A stretch of 64,000 bases of DNA from Paraburkholderia silvatlantica (GCF_003096715.1 NZ_QEOL01000030.1:1-64000); one strand, 5' to 3'; shown: positions 35,267 to 43,744, counted from the first letter of the stretch. Numbers and translations: made by a program. The notes: a model not told the origin generated them from the sequence alone.

Positions 35267-36399
35267 GACACTTTCTCCAGCGCGCCGTTTGCTTCGGCCA
35301 GGAATCGGTACAGATCGCTCTCGCTCGGCGCTTGCTTGTACTGGATCGCGAAATGGCGGATGCGGTTGAGCAGCATTGGGACGAGCCGCTCGGCGATGCG
35401 CAGGCCGAGCGCATCGTAGGCCTGGCGCACACTCTGGGAACCGGAGTGCTTGCCGAGTACTACTGAGCGCTGCCGGCCGAGTTCGGCGGGATCGAATCCT
35501 TCGTAGGTCGTCGGGTGCTTGGCGATACCGTCGGCGTGAATGCCCGATTCGTGTGTGAAAACACCTCCACCAACGATGCTCTTGTTGAGTGAGACGGTGC
35601 GGCCAGATGCCTGTTCAACCAGGCGTGAGATGCCCAGCAGCGCCGTGGTGTCGACTCCGGTGTCGCGGCCGAGCAGGTGACGCGTGCCCATGACGACTTC
35701 TTCGAGGGCGGCATTGCCAGCCCGCTCACCGAGGCCGTTGACGGTCGTATTGGCGTGCGTGGCACCCGCGCGCAGGGCGGCAAGTGTGTTGGCCGTGGCC
35801 AGTCCGAGATCGTCGTGCGCATGTATCTCGATCTCGAGATCGACCACACCGCGCAGCCGTGCGATAGCTTCGTAGGTGGAGAACGGGTCCAGCACGCCCA
35901 GCGTGTCGGCAAAGCGAATCCGTTGCGCGCCACATTGCTGGGCATGCTGTGCGACCACAGCCAGGAATGCCGGATCGGCACGGGAGGCGTCTTCCATCCC
36001 GAGCGAGACCTTGCGGCCGCTTTTCGCCGCGTCGGTGATCACGCGCGTGACCTGCCCGAGCACCCAGCTGCGCGGTTGCCGCAGCTTGTGCTGAAGGTGA
36101 ATGTCCGAAACCGGAATCGACAGATGGACGATGTCCGGATTGCAGCGCAGGGCGGCGGCAAGGTCGTTGTCGGTGAGCCGTCCCCAGACCATCATGCCCG
36201 CATGAAGGTTCAGGTCGACAATTGCCTTGATGCAGGCGATTTCATCTTCGCCCATGGCAGGGATGCCGATTTCGAGTTCGGGTACTCCCGCGCGTGATAG
36301 CGCTGTGGCGATTGCGCACTTCTCTGCAATCGTGAATGCGACGCCGGCTGTCTGCTCGCCGTCGCGCAGCGTGGTGTCATTGATGATCGGGTTGGACAT
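35263..36399 (-). CDS. nifV: Homocitrate synthase NifV
   Basis: A 378-residue TIM-barrel synthase that condenses acetyl-CoA and 2-oxoglutarate to homocitrate, the organic ligand of FeMo-cofactor. Motifs: INDTTLRDGEQTAGVAF near the N terminus (metal Asp), IEIHAHDDLGLATANTLA (metal His), and GLGERAGNAALEEVVM. It is first in the operon, about 22 bases after the predicted transcription start of the -24/-12 promoter at 36433-36447. Confidence 0.96.
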   Translation of the reverse strand: MSNPIINDTTLRDGEQTAGVAFTIAEKCAIATALSRAGVPELEIGIPAMGEDEIACIKAIVDLNLHAGMMVWGRLTDNDLAAALRCNPDIVHLSIPVSDIHLQHKLRQPRSWVLGQVTRVITDAAKSGRKVSLGMEDASRADPAFLAVVAQHAQQCGAQRIRFADTLGVLDPFSTYEAIARLRGVVDLEIEIHAHDDLGLATANTLAALRAGATHANTTVNGLGERAGNAALEEVVMGTRHLLGRDTGVDTTALLGISRLVEQASGRTVSLNKSIVGGGVFTHESGIHADGIAKHPTTYEGFDPAELGRQRSVVLGKHSGSQSVRQAYDALGLRIAERLVPMLLNRIRHFAIQYKQAPSESDLYRFLAEANGALEKVS

Positions 36400-36432
36400 C
36401 GGTGACCTCTCTGGTTGTTGCAGACTTGGATT

Positions 36433-36447
36433 GCAAGGGCTGTGCCA
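36433..36447 (-). promoter_or_regulatory. Sigma54 -24/-12 promoter of nifV
   Basis: Read on the minus strand: TGGCACA-GCCC-TTGC, one mismatch from the TGGCACG-N4-TTGC consensus, with the GG and GC pairs ten bases apart. The predicted transcription start is about 22 bases before the nifV ATG. An exact NifA site lies about 95 bp upstream. Confidence 0.88.
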
Positions 36448-36542
36448 GGCAATATCACGGCGAAAACCAGCTTTAACCGTATGATTTCCGGCGGCGCGTG
36501 TCGTTTCCGAAGGGGTGGGCTGCCCGTTGTCCGTGTCGTAAA

Positions 36543-36558
36543 TGTCCTGTTTCGAACA
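36543..36558. promoter_or_regulatory. NifA upstream activator site (TGT-N10-ACA) of nifV
   Basis: TGT at 36543-36545 and ACA at 36556-36558 with exactly ten bases between. It is about 95 bp upstream of the nifV -24 box, the usual range for NifA enhancer sites. Confidence 0.8.
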
Positions 36559-36705
36559 TGCGCGGTAGTGTTCGGCTGTTACGGGCAGCGCTGGGTCTGC
36601 CGCGCGTAACTGACGGTCATGGACAGAGAGGGAGAGGCCAGGGGAGCCCGATATCGGTGGATACCGGATGACCGCTGCAGGATGAATGCTCGCGAGCCGG
36701 AAACG

Positions 36706-37041
36706 TCAGTGCTCGCGCGCGAGGTTGCGCGTATGTCTTGGCAGTTCGATGACCAGATCGATGTCTCGCAATTTCACACAGCAGGCAAGGCGCGACTGCG
36801 CCTGGAGTCCCCATGCATGGTCGAGCTGGTCGCTTTCGTCGTCCTCCGGCGGCGCGAGCGATGTGCCGCCTTCGCGTATGTACACGTGGCAGGTCGCGCA
36901 GGCCGCCACCATTTCACAGGCATGTTCGAGCGCGATACCCGAGCGCAGCAGGTTTTCGCACAGCGACGTGCCGCGCCTGGCTTCGACGACCTGTCCATCG
37001 GGGCACAGTTCGGGGTGGGGAAGTACCTGTACACGAGGCAT
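36706..37041 (-). CDS. fdx: ISC-type [2Fe-2S] ferredoxin Fdx
   Basis: A 111-residue adrenodoxin-type ferredoxin. Cluster motif C-x5-C-x2-C followed by a distal Cys: HACEMVAACATCHVYI and RLACCV. Fdx donates electrons during cluster assembly on IscU. It is the last gene of the nif-linked isc operon, 16 bp after hscA. Confidence 0.92.
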   Translation of the reverse strand: MPRVQVLPHPELCPDGQVVEARRGTSLCENLLRSGIALEHACEMVAACATCHVYIREGGTSLAPPEDDESDQLDHAWGLQAQSRLACCVKLRDIDLVIELPRHTRNLAREH

Positions 37042-37056
37042 GGTGTTGTTCGTCCT

Positions 37057-38931
37057 TCAGGCAAGGCTGTCGAGTTCACGGCCAGCTAGCGCGTTTCGGA
37101 TCGATGCGTTCATGCGGCGCGCAGCAAATTCCTCAGTGGCCCGGGACAGGTCGGCGGCCGCCATTTTGAGCGGCTCGAGGGGTGCCCCGGTTTCGAGTGC
37201 ATCGGCAACACGGAAGGTGGCCTGCCGGACGGTGGCCAGTTCTTCGGCCGATAGCAGTGCAGCATCGCTCGCGAGTGCGGCTCCGGTCGCATCCAGCAGA
37301 CGCCGTGCGTCGACCTGCGCTTCGCGCAATGTACGCAGTTGCATGTCATCGAGCGAAGTTTCAATCGCCTCTTTCAGCATGTCAGCCACCTGCGCGTCGG
37401 TGAGACCGTACGACGGTTTGACTTCGACCTGCGCTTGAATCCCCGTCGTCTGCTCGCGGGCGGTAACGGCAAGCAGCCCGTCGGCATCGATCTGGAACGT
37501 GACGCGAATACGTGCGGCACCGGCGACCGCGGGCGGAATGCCGCGCAATTCGAACCGCGCGAGGGAGCGGCAGCCCGACACGGCTTCACGTTCACCCTGC
37601 ACGACATGAATCGACATCGCGGTCTGTCCGTCCTTGAACGTCGTGAATTCCTGTGCTCGCGCCACGGGTAACGTGGAGTTGCGCGCAATGATCTTCTCGA
37701 CGAGGCCGCCCATGGTTTCGAGGCCGAGCGATAGCGGGCACACGTCGAGCAGCAGCCATCCTTCGCCGTTGCCGTTGCCGACCAGCACGTCGGCCTGTTT
37801 GGCCGCGCCAAGCGCGACGACCTGGTCGGGATCGATGTCGGCGAGTGGATCTCGCCCGAAGAATTCGCGCACCGCTTCGCGTGCGAGCGGCATGCGGGTC
37901 GATCCGCCGACGAGGACCACACCGGCAATATCGGTCGTCCGCAGTTTCGCATCGCGTAGCGCACGACGGGTCGCGGCAATCGTGCGATCGATCAGCGGTT
38001 GGCAGAGTGCAGCGAATGCCGCGCGGGACAGGGTGCGTTGCCAGACCGTGCCATCCGCCAGTGTCATTGCGACACCGACCGTTTCCGATTGCGAAAGCGC
38101 CTCTTTCGCAGCGCGTGCGGCCATCAGCAGGCTGCGTTGTTCATGCGGCGCGAGCGATGCGAGACTGGCGACACCGTGTGCCTCACATAGCCATTGCGCG
38201 ATCGCCTGATCAAAGTCGTCGCCCCCGAGAGCTGAATCGCCGCCCGTTGCGAGGACTTCAAACACACCCTTCGAGAGGCGCAGGACCGAAATGTCGAAGG
38301 TGCCACCTCCCAGGTCGTAGACCGCGAAAGTGCCCTCGGCCGCGCGGTCCAGGCCGTAGGCCACCGCCGCCGCGGTTGGCTCGTTCATCAACCGCAGCAC
38401 TGTCAGTCCGGATAGCCTTGCGGCGTCCTTTGTCGCCTGGCGTTGCGCATCGTCGAAGTATGCCGGTACGGTAATGACCACGCCCGCGAGTTCCCCACCG
38501 AGTGAGGCTTCGGCCCGAACACGCAGGGTGCGCAGGATTTCTGCCGACACTTCCACTGGGGAGCGCTCACCCGCAGCGGTCTCAAGGCTCACCATGCCGG
38601 GATGATCGATAAACCGGTACGGCAGGGTGTCGGCATTGGGCAGATCTGCAAGGCGTCGCCCCATGAAGCGTTTTACCGATACGATCGTGTTTGCAGGATC
38701 GTCGGCCTGGTGTATCTGCGCGTCGCGCCCCGCTTGTACTTCGCCCGACGCAAGGTAACGCACGACGGACGGCAACAGGGTTTCGCCCACGGCATCCACC
38801 AGCACCCGGGCCGCAGCGCTCTGTACGGTGGCCACGAGCGAGTTGGTCGTGCCAAGGTCGATTCCGGCCGCGAGCCGGTGCTGGTGGGGGGCGGCGGCGC
38901 GGCCGGGTTCCGCGATCTGTAGCAGGGCCAT
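37057..38931 (-). CDS. hscA: Fe-S assembly chaperone HscA
   Basis: About 624 residues. An Hsp70 of the HscA branch that works on IscU. ATPase motifs: GIDLGTTNSLVA (near residue 24), GVVITVPAYFDDAQRQATKDAA, VYDLGGGTFDISVLRL and VLVGGSTRMPLAREAV; the substrate-binding domain follows from about residue 390. The usual partner hscB is absent from this operon. The start at 38931 gives a normal HscA N terminus; its Shine-Dalgarno is weak. Confidence 0.93.
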   Translation of the reverse strand: MALLQIAEPGRAAAPHQHRLAAGIDLGTTNSLVATVQSAAARVLVDAVGETLLPSVVRYLASGEVQAGRDAQIHQADDPANTIVSVKRFMGRRLADLPNADTLPYRFIDHPGMVSLETAAGERSPVEVSAEILRTLRVRAEASLGGELAGVVITVPAYFDDAQRQATKDAARLSGLTVLRLMNEPTAAAVAYGLDRAAEGTFAVYDLGGGTFDISVLRLSKGVFEVLATGGDSALGGDDFDQAIAQWLCEAHGVASLASLAPHEQRSLLMAARAAKEALSQSETVGVAMTLADGTVWQRTLSRAAFAALCQPLIDRTIAATRRALRDAKLRTTDIAGVVLVGGSTRMPLAREAVREFFGRDPLADIDPDQVVALGAAKQADVLVGNGNGEGWLLLDVCPLSLGLETMGGLVEKIIARNSTLPVARAQEFTTFKDGQTAMSIHVVQGEREAVSGCRSLARFELRGIPPAVAGAARIRVTFQIDADGLLAVTAREQTTGIQAQVEVKPSYGLTDAQVADMLKEAIETSLDDMQLRTLREAQVDARRLLDATGAALASDAALLSAEELATVRQATFRVADALETGAPLEPLKMAAADLSRATEEFAARRMNASIRNALAGRELDSLA

Positions 38932-38954
38932 GATCAGGATGTCCGGTTGGTGGT

Positions 38955-39278
38955 TCAGACAGCGAAACTTTCCCCGCATCCACAGCTGGCGGTCGCGTTC
39001 GGGTTGTGAAATTTGAATCCCTCGTTGAGTCCTTCGCGTACAAAGTCGAGTTCGGTGCCGTCGAGCATAGGCAGACTGCGCGGATCCACAACGATCATCA
39101 CGCCATGGGCTTCGAAGCATTGGTCCTCCGCGGCGGGCGCATCGACGAACTCGAGCGCATAGGCGAAGCCAGAGCACCCGCTTGTCTTGACGGCGACGCG
39201 GAGTCCGACGCCGCTGCCGCGCTTTTGCAGGGACTTCTCGACGTGCCGAGCCGCAGCGGGGGTGAGTAAGATGGTCAT
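38955..39278 (-). CDS. iscA: A-type Fe-S carrier IscA
   Basis: A 107-residue A-type carrier. The three cluster Cys lie in KTSGCSGFAY (about Cys 35) and ASCGCGESF (about 99 and 101). Length and start (MTILLTPAAARHV) match IscA. It sits between the ErpA-like gene and hscA, as in classical isc operons. Confidence 0.94.
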   Translation of the reverse strand: MTILLTPAAARHVEKSLQKRGSGVGLRVAVKTSGCSGFAYALEFVDAPAAEDQCFEAHGVMIVVDPRSLPMLDGTELDFVREGLNEGFKFHNPNATASCGCGESFAV

Positions 39279-39289
39279 GATCTGCCGCC

Positions 39290-39664
39290 TCACACGGAAA
39301 ACGAGCTGCCGCAGCCGCAGGTACTCTGGGCGTTGGGGTTCTGGATGACGAAGCGCGAGCCTTCGAGGCCGTCTTCGTAGTCGACTCGCGCGCCGAGCAG
39401 GTACTGCTGGCTCATCGCATCGACCAGCAGCGTGACGCCGTCGGTGACGATTTGCATGTCGTCTTCGGCAATCTGGTCGTCGAACGAGAAACCGTACTGG
39501 AAGCCGGAGCACCCGCCGCCCGAGACATAGAGCCTGAGCTTGAGCAGCGGGTTGCCTTCTTCCTCGATCAGCGATGCGACCTTGGCGGCGGCCCCTGGGG
39601 TGAACTCCAGAAATGCCGGCGCCGGATTCTGGGCGGCGACGCCCGTATGTTGAAGCGATTCCAT
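39290..39664 (-). CDS. ErpA-like A-type Fe-S carrier
   Basis: A 124-residue A-type protein closer to ErpA than IscA: LEFTPGAAAKVASLIEEE, LRLYVSGGGCSGFQYGF and QSTCGCGSSFSV. It carries the GGGCSGFQYGF loop typical of ErpA. A carrier of this type inside an isc operon, between iscU and iscA, is unusual; in most proteobacteria erpA is elsewhere. The ATG at 39664 starts MESLQHTGV. Confidence 0.88.
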   Translation of the reverse strand: MESLQHTGVAAQNPAPAFLEFTPGAAAKVASLIEEEGNPLLKLRLYVSGGGCSGFQYGFSFDDQIAEDDMQIVTDGVTLLVDAMSQQYLLGARVDYEDGLEGSRFVIQNPNAQSTCGCGSSFSV

Positions 39665-39693
39665 CGTGCTTATCCTCGTTCGGGTGAGCGCGT

Positions 39694-40137
39694 TCAGTTT
39701 GCGCCGGACGCGCAGGCCGGCTGTTCCGTGGTGAGGTCGGCGTCGTGCGAATCCGCTGCGCGCTGGCGCGATCGGAAGTCCGCGACCGCGGCCTTGATGG
39801 CGTCCTCTGCGAGGATCGAGCAATGGATCTTCACGGGCGGTAACGCGAGTTCCTCTGCAATCTGGGTATTCCTGATCGACATCGCTTCATCGAGCGTCTT
39901 GCCCTTGACCCATTCGGTCACGAGCGAACTCGATGCGATGGCCGAACCGCAACCGTACGTCTTGAACTTCGCGTCCTCGATTACACCGTCCCGGTTCACG
40001 CGGATCTGGAGCTTCATGACGTCACCGCACGCCGGAGCCCCGACCATCCCGGTGCCGACCGCATCGTCGTCTTTCCCGAATGAGCCGACATTGCGGGGAT
40101 TTTCGTAGTGGTCGAGAACCTTGTCGCTGTAAGCCAT
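39694..40137 (-). CDS. iscU: Fe-S scaffold protein IscU (NifU N-domain type)
   Basis: A 147-residue scaffold. The three ligand Cys lie in GAPACGDVMKL (about 37), KTYGCGSAIASSS (about 63) and KIHCSILAEDA (about 105). The LPPVK motif (about residues 98-102), recognised by HscA, is intact. A 20-residue extension (after RSRQRAA) with one extra Cys is not in standard IscU. The C-terminal domains of full NifU are missing, so this is the ISC-type scaffold in a nif setting. Confidence 0.94.
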   Translation of the reverse strand: MAYSDKVLDHYENPRNVGSFGKDDDAVGTGMVGAPACGDVMKLQIRVNRDGVIEDAKFKTYGCGSAIASSSLVTEWVKGKTLDEAMSIRNTQIAEELALPPVKIHCSILAEDAIKAAVADFRSRQRAADSHDADLTTEQPACASGAN

Positions 40138-40183
40138 GACATGCTCCGCTGGACTACCAGAGTGAAATGAAAAGGCCGGGGTG

Positions 40184-41422
40184 TTAGTGCTCGGCCCACT
40201 GGATGGAATGAAGATGGATGCCGGCCTGCGCCATGTCCCACAGCGGGCTCATGTTGCGCAGCCGGTTGACTACCTGGGTCACCTGGGCAATCGTGAGGTC
40301 GATTTCCTCCCCGGTTGTGAAACGACCGAGGGAGAAACGCAGCGACCCGTGTGCGAGCGCATCGTCGCGGCCCATCGCGCGCAGCACGTAGCTTGGTTCA
40401 AGGCTGGCAGACGTGCAGGCGGAACCAGACGACACGGCGACGTCCTTCATGCCCATCAGCAGCGATTCGCCTTCGACATACTGGAAGCTCACATTCAGGT
40501 AGTGTGGCGCGCCCCGGGCGAGGTCGCCGTTCAGGGTGACGGCCTCGATGGTCTGGAGTCCGGTCCATAGGCGCTCGCGCAGCGAGCGGATCCGTTTGTT
40601 GTCCGCATGCATGCACTCGCGCGCAAGCCAGAACGCCTCACCCATGCCGACGATCTGGTGTGTCGGCAGCGTGCCCGGGCGCATGCCGCGCTCGTGACCG
40701 CCCCCATGCATCTGCGCCTCGATCCGCACGCGAGGCCGGCGCCGTACGTAGAGAGCGCCGATGCCCTTCGGTCCGTAGAGCTTGTGTGCCGAGAACGACA
40801 TCAGGTCGACCGGCAGCGCGTCGAGGTCGATCGGCACCTTGCCGGCCGCCTGGGCGGCATCGACGTGTAACAGCACGCCGCGCTCGCGGCACAGCGCCCC
40901 GAGCGCCGCGATGTCCTGCACGACACCGGTTTCGTTGTTCACGAGCATCACCGATGCGAGCACGGTGCCTGGCGTCAGCGCAGCCTCGAACACGGCCGGA
41001 TCGACAAGGCCGTCCGGTTGTACCGGCAGCACGACGACCTCGAAGCCATCACGCTCGAGTTCGCGCATCGTGTCGAGCACGGCCTTGTGCTCGGTCGCGA
41101 CCGTCACCAGGCGGTTGCCGCGCGAGCGGTAGAAGCGCGCGGCACCCTTGAGCGCGAGATTGTTCGATTCGGTGGCGCCTGAAGTCCAGACGATTTCGCG
41201 AGGGTCGGCGTTCACGAGGCTCGCCACCTGCTCGCGCGCCAGTTCCACGGCTTCCTCAGCGGCCCAGCCGTAAGCGTGCGAGCGGCTTGCCGCGTTACCG
41301 AAGATCTGGGTCATATAGGGCAGCATGCGCCGCGCGACGCGCGGGTCCACCGGCGTGGTGGCGGCGTAGTCCAGGTAGACGGGCTGGATACGGCGTTCCT
41401 GATCGCGTGCGACATCCGGCAT
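40184..41422 (-). CDS. iscS: Cysteine desulfurase IscS (ISC type)
   Basis: About 412 residues. PLP Lys in SFSAHKLYGPKGIG, substrate-side His in ATEHKAVLD, and the active-site Cys in SSGSACTSASLEPSYVLRAMG, the long loop of IscS proteins. The start at 41422 is chosen for GAGGAG upstream and because the more upstream ATG (41479) would lie at the -24 box of its promoter. First gene of the nif-linked isc operon; iscR is missing. A second desulfurase, nifS, is at 48658. Confidence 0.94.
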   Translation of the reverse strand: MPDVARDQERRIQPVYLDYAATTPVDPRVARRMLPYMTQIFGNAASRSHAYGWAAEEAVELAREQVASLVNADPREIVWTSGATESNNLALKGAARFYRSRGNRLVTVATEHKAVLDTMRELERDGFEVVVLPVQPDGLVDPAVFEAALTPGTVLASVMLVNNETGVVQDIAALGALCRERGVLLHVDAAQAAGKVPIDLDALPVDLMSFSAHKLYGPKGIGALYVRRRPRVRIEAQMHGGGHERGMRPGTLPTHQIVGMGEAFWLARECMHADNKRIRSLRERLWTGLQTIEAVTLNGDLARGAPHYLNVSFQYVEGESLLMGMKDVAVSSGSACTSASLEPSYVLRAMGRDDALAHGSLRFSLGRFTTGEEIDLTIAQVTQVVNRLRNMSPLWDMAQAGIHLHSIQWAEH

Positions 41423-41463
41423 GGCGGGCTCCTCGGCGACGCATGAGAGACGGCCGACAATTT

Positions 41464-41478
41464 GCAACATCTGTGCCA
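41464..41478 (-). promoter_or_regulatory. Sigma54 -24/-12 promoter of the nif-linked isc operon
   Basis: Read on the minus strand: TGGCACA-GATG-TTGC, one mismatch from consensus, GG and GC ten bases apart. The predicted start is about 30 bases before the iscS ATG. I found no exact TGT-N10-ACA site within 180 bp upstream. Confidence 0.85.
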
Positions 41479-41621
41479 TGGCTTTTTTTTCGGCTGTATC
41501 GTTCCTTTCGGGCGACAGTTGTTTTTTTTGTACGTAACCTGTGCTGCACGGCGGAGCGGACTTGTTGCGTTTGTAGGCTTTGTCGCCACGAGCGCAAACT
41601 CAGACGAATGTTTGTCCGGCG

Positions 41622-41636
41622 TGGGCTGATTCTTGC
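41622..41636 (+). promoter_or_regulatory. Possible sigma54 -24/-12 promoter of nifA
   Basis: TGGGCTG-ATTC-TTGC has GG and GC ten bases apart and a good -12 box, but the -24 half matches consensus only partly. It is about 70 bp before the nifA ATG. No exact NifA site is nearby. nifA may instead use a sigma70 promoter I cannot place. Confidence 0.4.
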
Positions 41637-41705
41637 TTTATCGTCTTTCATGCTGTTGTTGCGCAGTGGTGCCGCGATCGGGCCATCGCACGAGCGGAGG
41701 GATTC

Positions 41706-43418
41706 ATGCAGAAGTCAGGTGCGAGCGAGGCCCGTCGTGAGCTCGACGCGGTCTACGAAGTCAGCAAGACACTCGTTTCGTCGCTGGATGTCGCACAGAC
41801 GTTCCGGATGTCGTTGCAATATCTGTTGCACGCTCTCGACTGGACGCGTGCGTTTGTCGTACTGGCGCAGTCCGACGGGCAACTGCATGGACTTTGCAGC
41901 GCCGGCCTGTCGGGCGACGAGCACCGGCGGGTCCAGTTTCTGCCGGGAGAGGGGATCGTCGGGCGCGTCTACAGGAGCGGCATGCCCGTGATCGTGCCGG
42001 ATGTGCGCGACGAACCCGCATTTCTCGACCGGACCGGCAGCGCCGGGGGCGACGCCAACGCTCACGTCGCGCTGCTCGCAACGCCAATCCGGCAGGAACG
42101 GAACACGCTCGGGGTTCTTGCCGTGTTTTGCGACAATCCGGGCGGCATGCGCAGGTTTGCTGGCGACCTGCACCTGATGAAGATCGTGTCGACGTTGATG
42201 GGCCAGGCGCTGCAGCTTCATCGCAGCGTGAGCGCCGCGCACGACCGGATGCAGGAAGAGGCGCGTCGCATGCAGAAGACGATCAAGCCGTTTCAGGCGC
42301 TTGATCAGGTAGTGGGGGTGTCCGAGCCCATGCAGGAGATCTTCGCTCAGGTTCACCAGGTGGCCCCGGCGCGAACCACGGTGCTGCTGCGAGGCGAAAG
42401 CGGCACAGGCAAGGAAGTGATTGCCCGATCGATTCATCGGCACTCGCCGCGCAGCGAGCACGCGTTCGTCTCGGTGAATTGCGCGGCGCTAACAGAATCG
42501 CTGCTCGAGAGCGAACTCTTCGGACATGAAAAGGGTGCCTTCACAGGCGCCCAGGGGCAGCGCAAAGGCCGGTTCGAACTGGCGCACGGCGGCACGCTGT
42601 TCCTTGACGAGATCGGGGACATTTCGCCGTCGTTTCAGGCGAAGCTGCTGCGCGTGTTGCAGGAGCGGGAATTCGAGCGGGTGGGCGGCGCAACGCCCGT
42701 GAAGGTCGACGTACGACTGATTCTCGCGACCAATCGAAACCTCGAGCGGATGGTGAAGGAGGGAGAGTTCCGGGCCGACCTGTATTACCGGATCAACGTG
42801 GTCAGCATCCAGTTGCCGCCGTTGCGTGAGCGGCGCGAGGACATTCCGGCAATGGCGCAGTATTTCCTGGATCGGTTCAATCGCGACAATGGCCGCGCGC
42901 TGCGCTTCAGTCCCGATGCGATGCGCGTGCTGACCGGTTGTTACTGGCCCGGCAACGTTCGGGAACTGGAAAACTGCGTTGAGCGTACCGCGACGATGAC
43001 ACATCACGAGGTCATCGACCGCCTTGCCTTTCTGTGCCAGGAGGACCGGTGTCTGACTCGCGTGCTGCATCACCTCGAACGTGAGGACGCGGTTCATCCC
43101 GTACGTCTTTCCGACATTCCGATCCGCGAGATTCCTGCATCGCATGGCGGGCACAACCACCCGGCTTCCGATGAAAGTGTCACGCCGTTCTCGATGCCCG
43201 GCGAGCCGGCCGATGACGAACTTTCGGATGGCGCCTCAGACGGCAATCCGCTGGCCGACGACGGGGAGCACAAGCCAGAAGGCGAGCGCGAGCGGCTCAT
43301 CTGGGCGATGGAGCGCTGCGGCTGGGTCCAGGCGAAGGCGGCGCGGCTGCTGCGGATCACGCCTCGGCAGATCGGCTACGCACTGCACAAGTACGGCATC
43401 GAGGTTCGCCGCTTCTAG
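41706..43418 (+). CDS. nifA: Nif-specific transcription activator NifA (oxygen-sensitive type)
   Basis: About 570 residues. N-terminal GAF domain (about 15-175), AAA+ domain (about 200-435) with Walker A GESGTGKE (230-237), the sigma54-contact loop GAFTGA (277-282) and Walker B GGTLFLDEIG, and a C-terminal Fis-type helix-turn-helix (about 530-570). Cysteines 412, 424, 444 and 449 form C-x11-C-x19-C-x4-C, the pattern of oxygen- and iron-sensitive NifA proteins of alpha- and betaproteobacteria. GGAGGG precedes the ATG. Divergent from iscS. Confidence 0.96.
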   Translation: MQKSGASEARRELDAVYEVSKTLVSSLDVAQTFRMSLQYLLHALDWTRAFVVLAQSDGQLHGLCSAGLSGDEHRRVQFLPGEGIVGRVYRSGMPVIVPDVRDEPAFLDRTGSAGGDANAHVALLATPIRQERNTLGVLAVFCDNPGGMRRFAGDLHLMKIVSTLMGQALQLHRSVSAAHDRMQEEARRMQKTIKPFQALDQVVGVSEPMQEIFAQVHQVAPARTTVLLRGESGTGKEVIARSIHRHSPRSEHAFVSVNCAALTESLLESELFGHEKGAFTGAQGQRKGRFELAHGGTLFLDEIGDISPSFQAKLLRVLQEREFERVGGATPVKVDVRLILATNRNLERMVKEGEFRADLYYRINVVSIQLPPLRERREDIPAMAQYFLDRFNRDNGRALRFSPDAMRVLTGCYWPGNVRELENCVERTATMTHHEVIDRLAFLCQEDRCLTRVLHHLEREDAVHPVRLSDIPIREIPASHGGHNHPASDESVTPFSMPGEPADDELSDGASDGNPLADDGEHKPEGERERLIWAMERCGWVQAKAARLLRITPRQIGYALHKYGIEVRRF

Positions 43419-43618
43419 CCGGCTTACCGCCCGAGGCATGGATGCCGGGCGCTCTTGCGCGATGAGATCGAAGGCACCGGTAATCTGACATGCTTCACCC
43501 GGTGCACCGATTCCTTTTCGACGACAGGTTCCGCGCAGCGTGCGCGCGAGTTGTCGCAACCTGCGAAGCTTGCTGGCGACGGCACGCTGACCACCGCAGC
43601 GATGCTCGATGTGAGCTT

Positions 43619-43634
43619 TGTCGGAACAGCGACA
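43619..43634. promoter_or_regulatory. NifA upstream activator site (TGT-N10-ACA) of nifB
   Basis: TGT at 43619-43621 and ACA at 43632-43634 with exactly ten bases between, about 95 bp upstream of the nifB -24 box. Confidence 0.75.
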
Positions 43635-43729
43635 GACGAAGCGGTTCTTGTTGGATTTGAACCCTGTGCATCGCCGACAAAATATACAGGAAGGCCGTCA
43701 AACCGCTGTTGAGGCGGACACTTTCCGTT

Positions 43730-43744
43730 TGGCATGGATCTGGC
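43730..43744 (+). promoter_or_regulatory. Sigma54 -24/-12 promoter of nifB
   Basis: TGGCATG-GATC-TGGC: good -24 half, GG and GC ten bases apart, one change (TGGC for TTGC) in the -12 half. It is about 45 bp before the nifB ATG and has a NifA site upstream. A second pair starting at 43741 (TGGC...TTGC) has eleven-base spacing and was not chosen. Confidence 0.78.

Larger units (their letters stand above)
36400..36705. other. Promoter region of the nifV operon
   Basis: About 306 bp between fdx (whose stop is at 36706) and nifV, both on the minus strand. It holds an exact NifA site (36543-36558) and a near-consensus -24/-12 promoter (36433-36447), described separately. No ORF with coding character. 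Confidence 0.7.

Noticed and set aside
38931..39177. Upstream extension of hscA
   Set aside because: The open frame continues to 39177 but covers the end of iscA in another frame; HscA proteins begin near the chosen ATG at 38931.
41422..41479. Upstream ATG for iscS at 41479
   Set aside because: It lies at the edge of the -24 box of the sigma54 promoter and so would not be in the message; the ATG at 41422 has a good ribosome-binding site.
43455..43712. Plus-strand 85-codon frame between nifA and nifB
   Set aside because: It spans the NifA site of nifB, has poor coding character and no ribosome-binding site.
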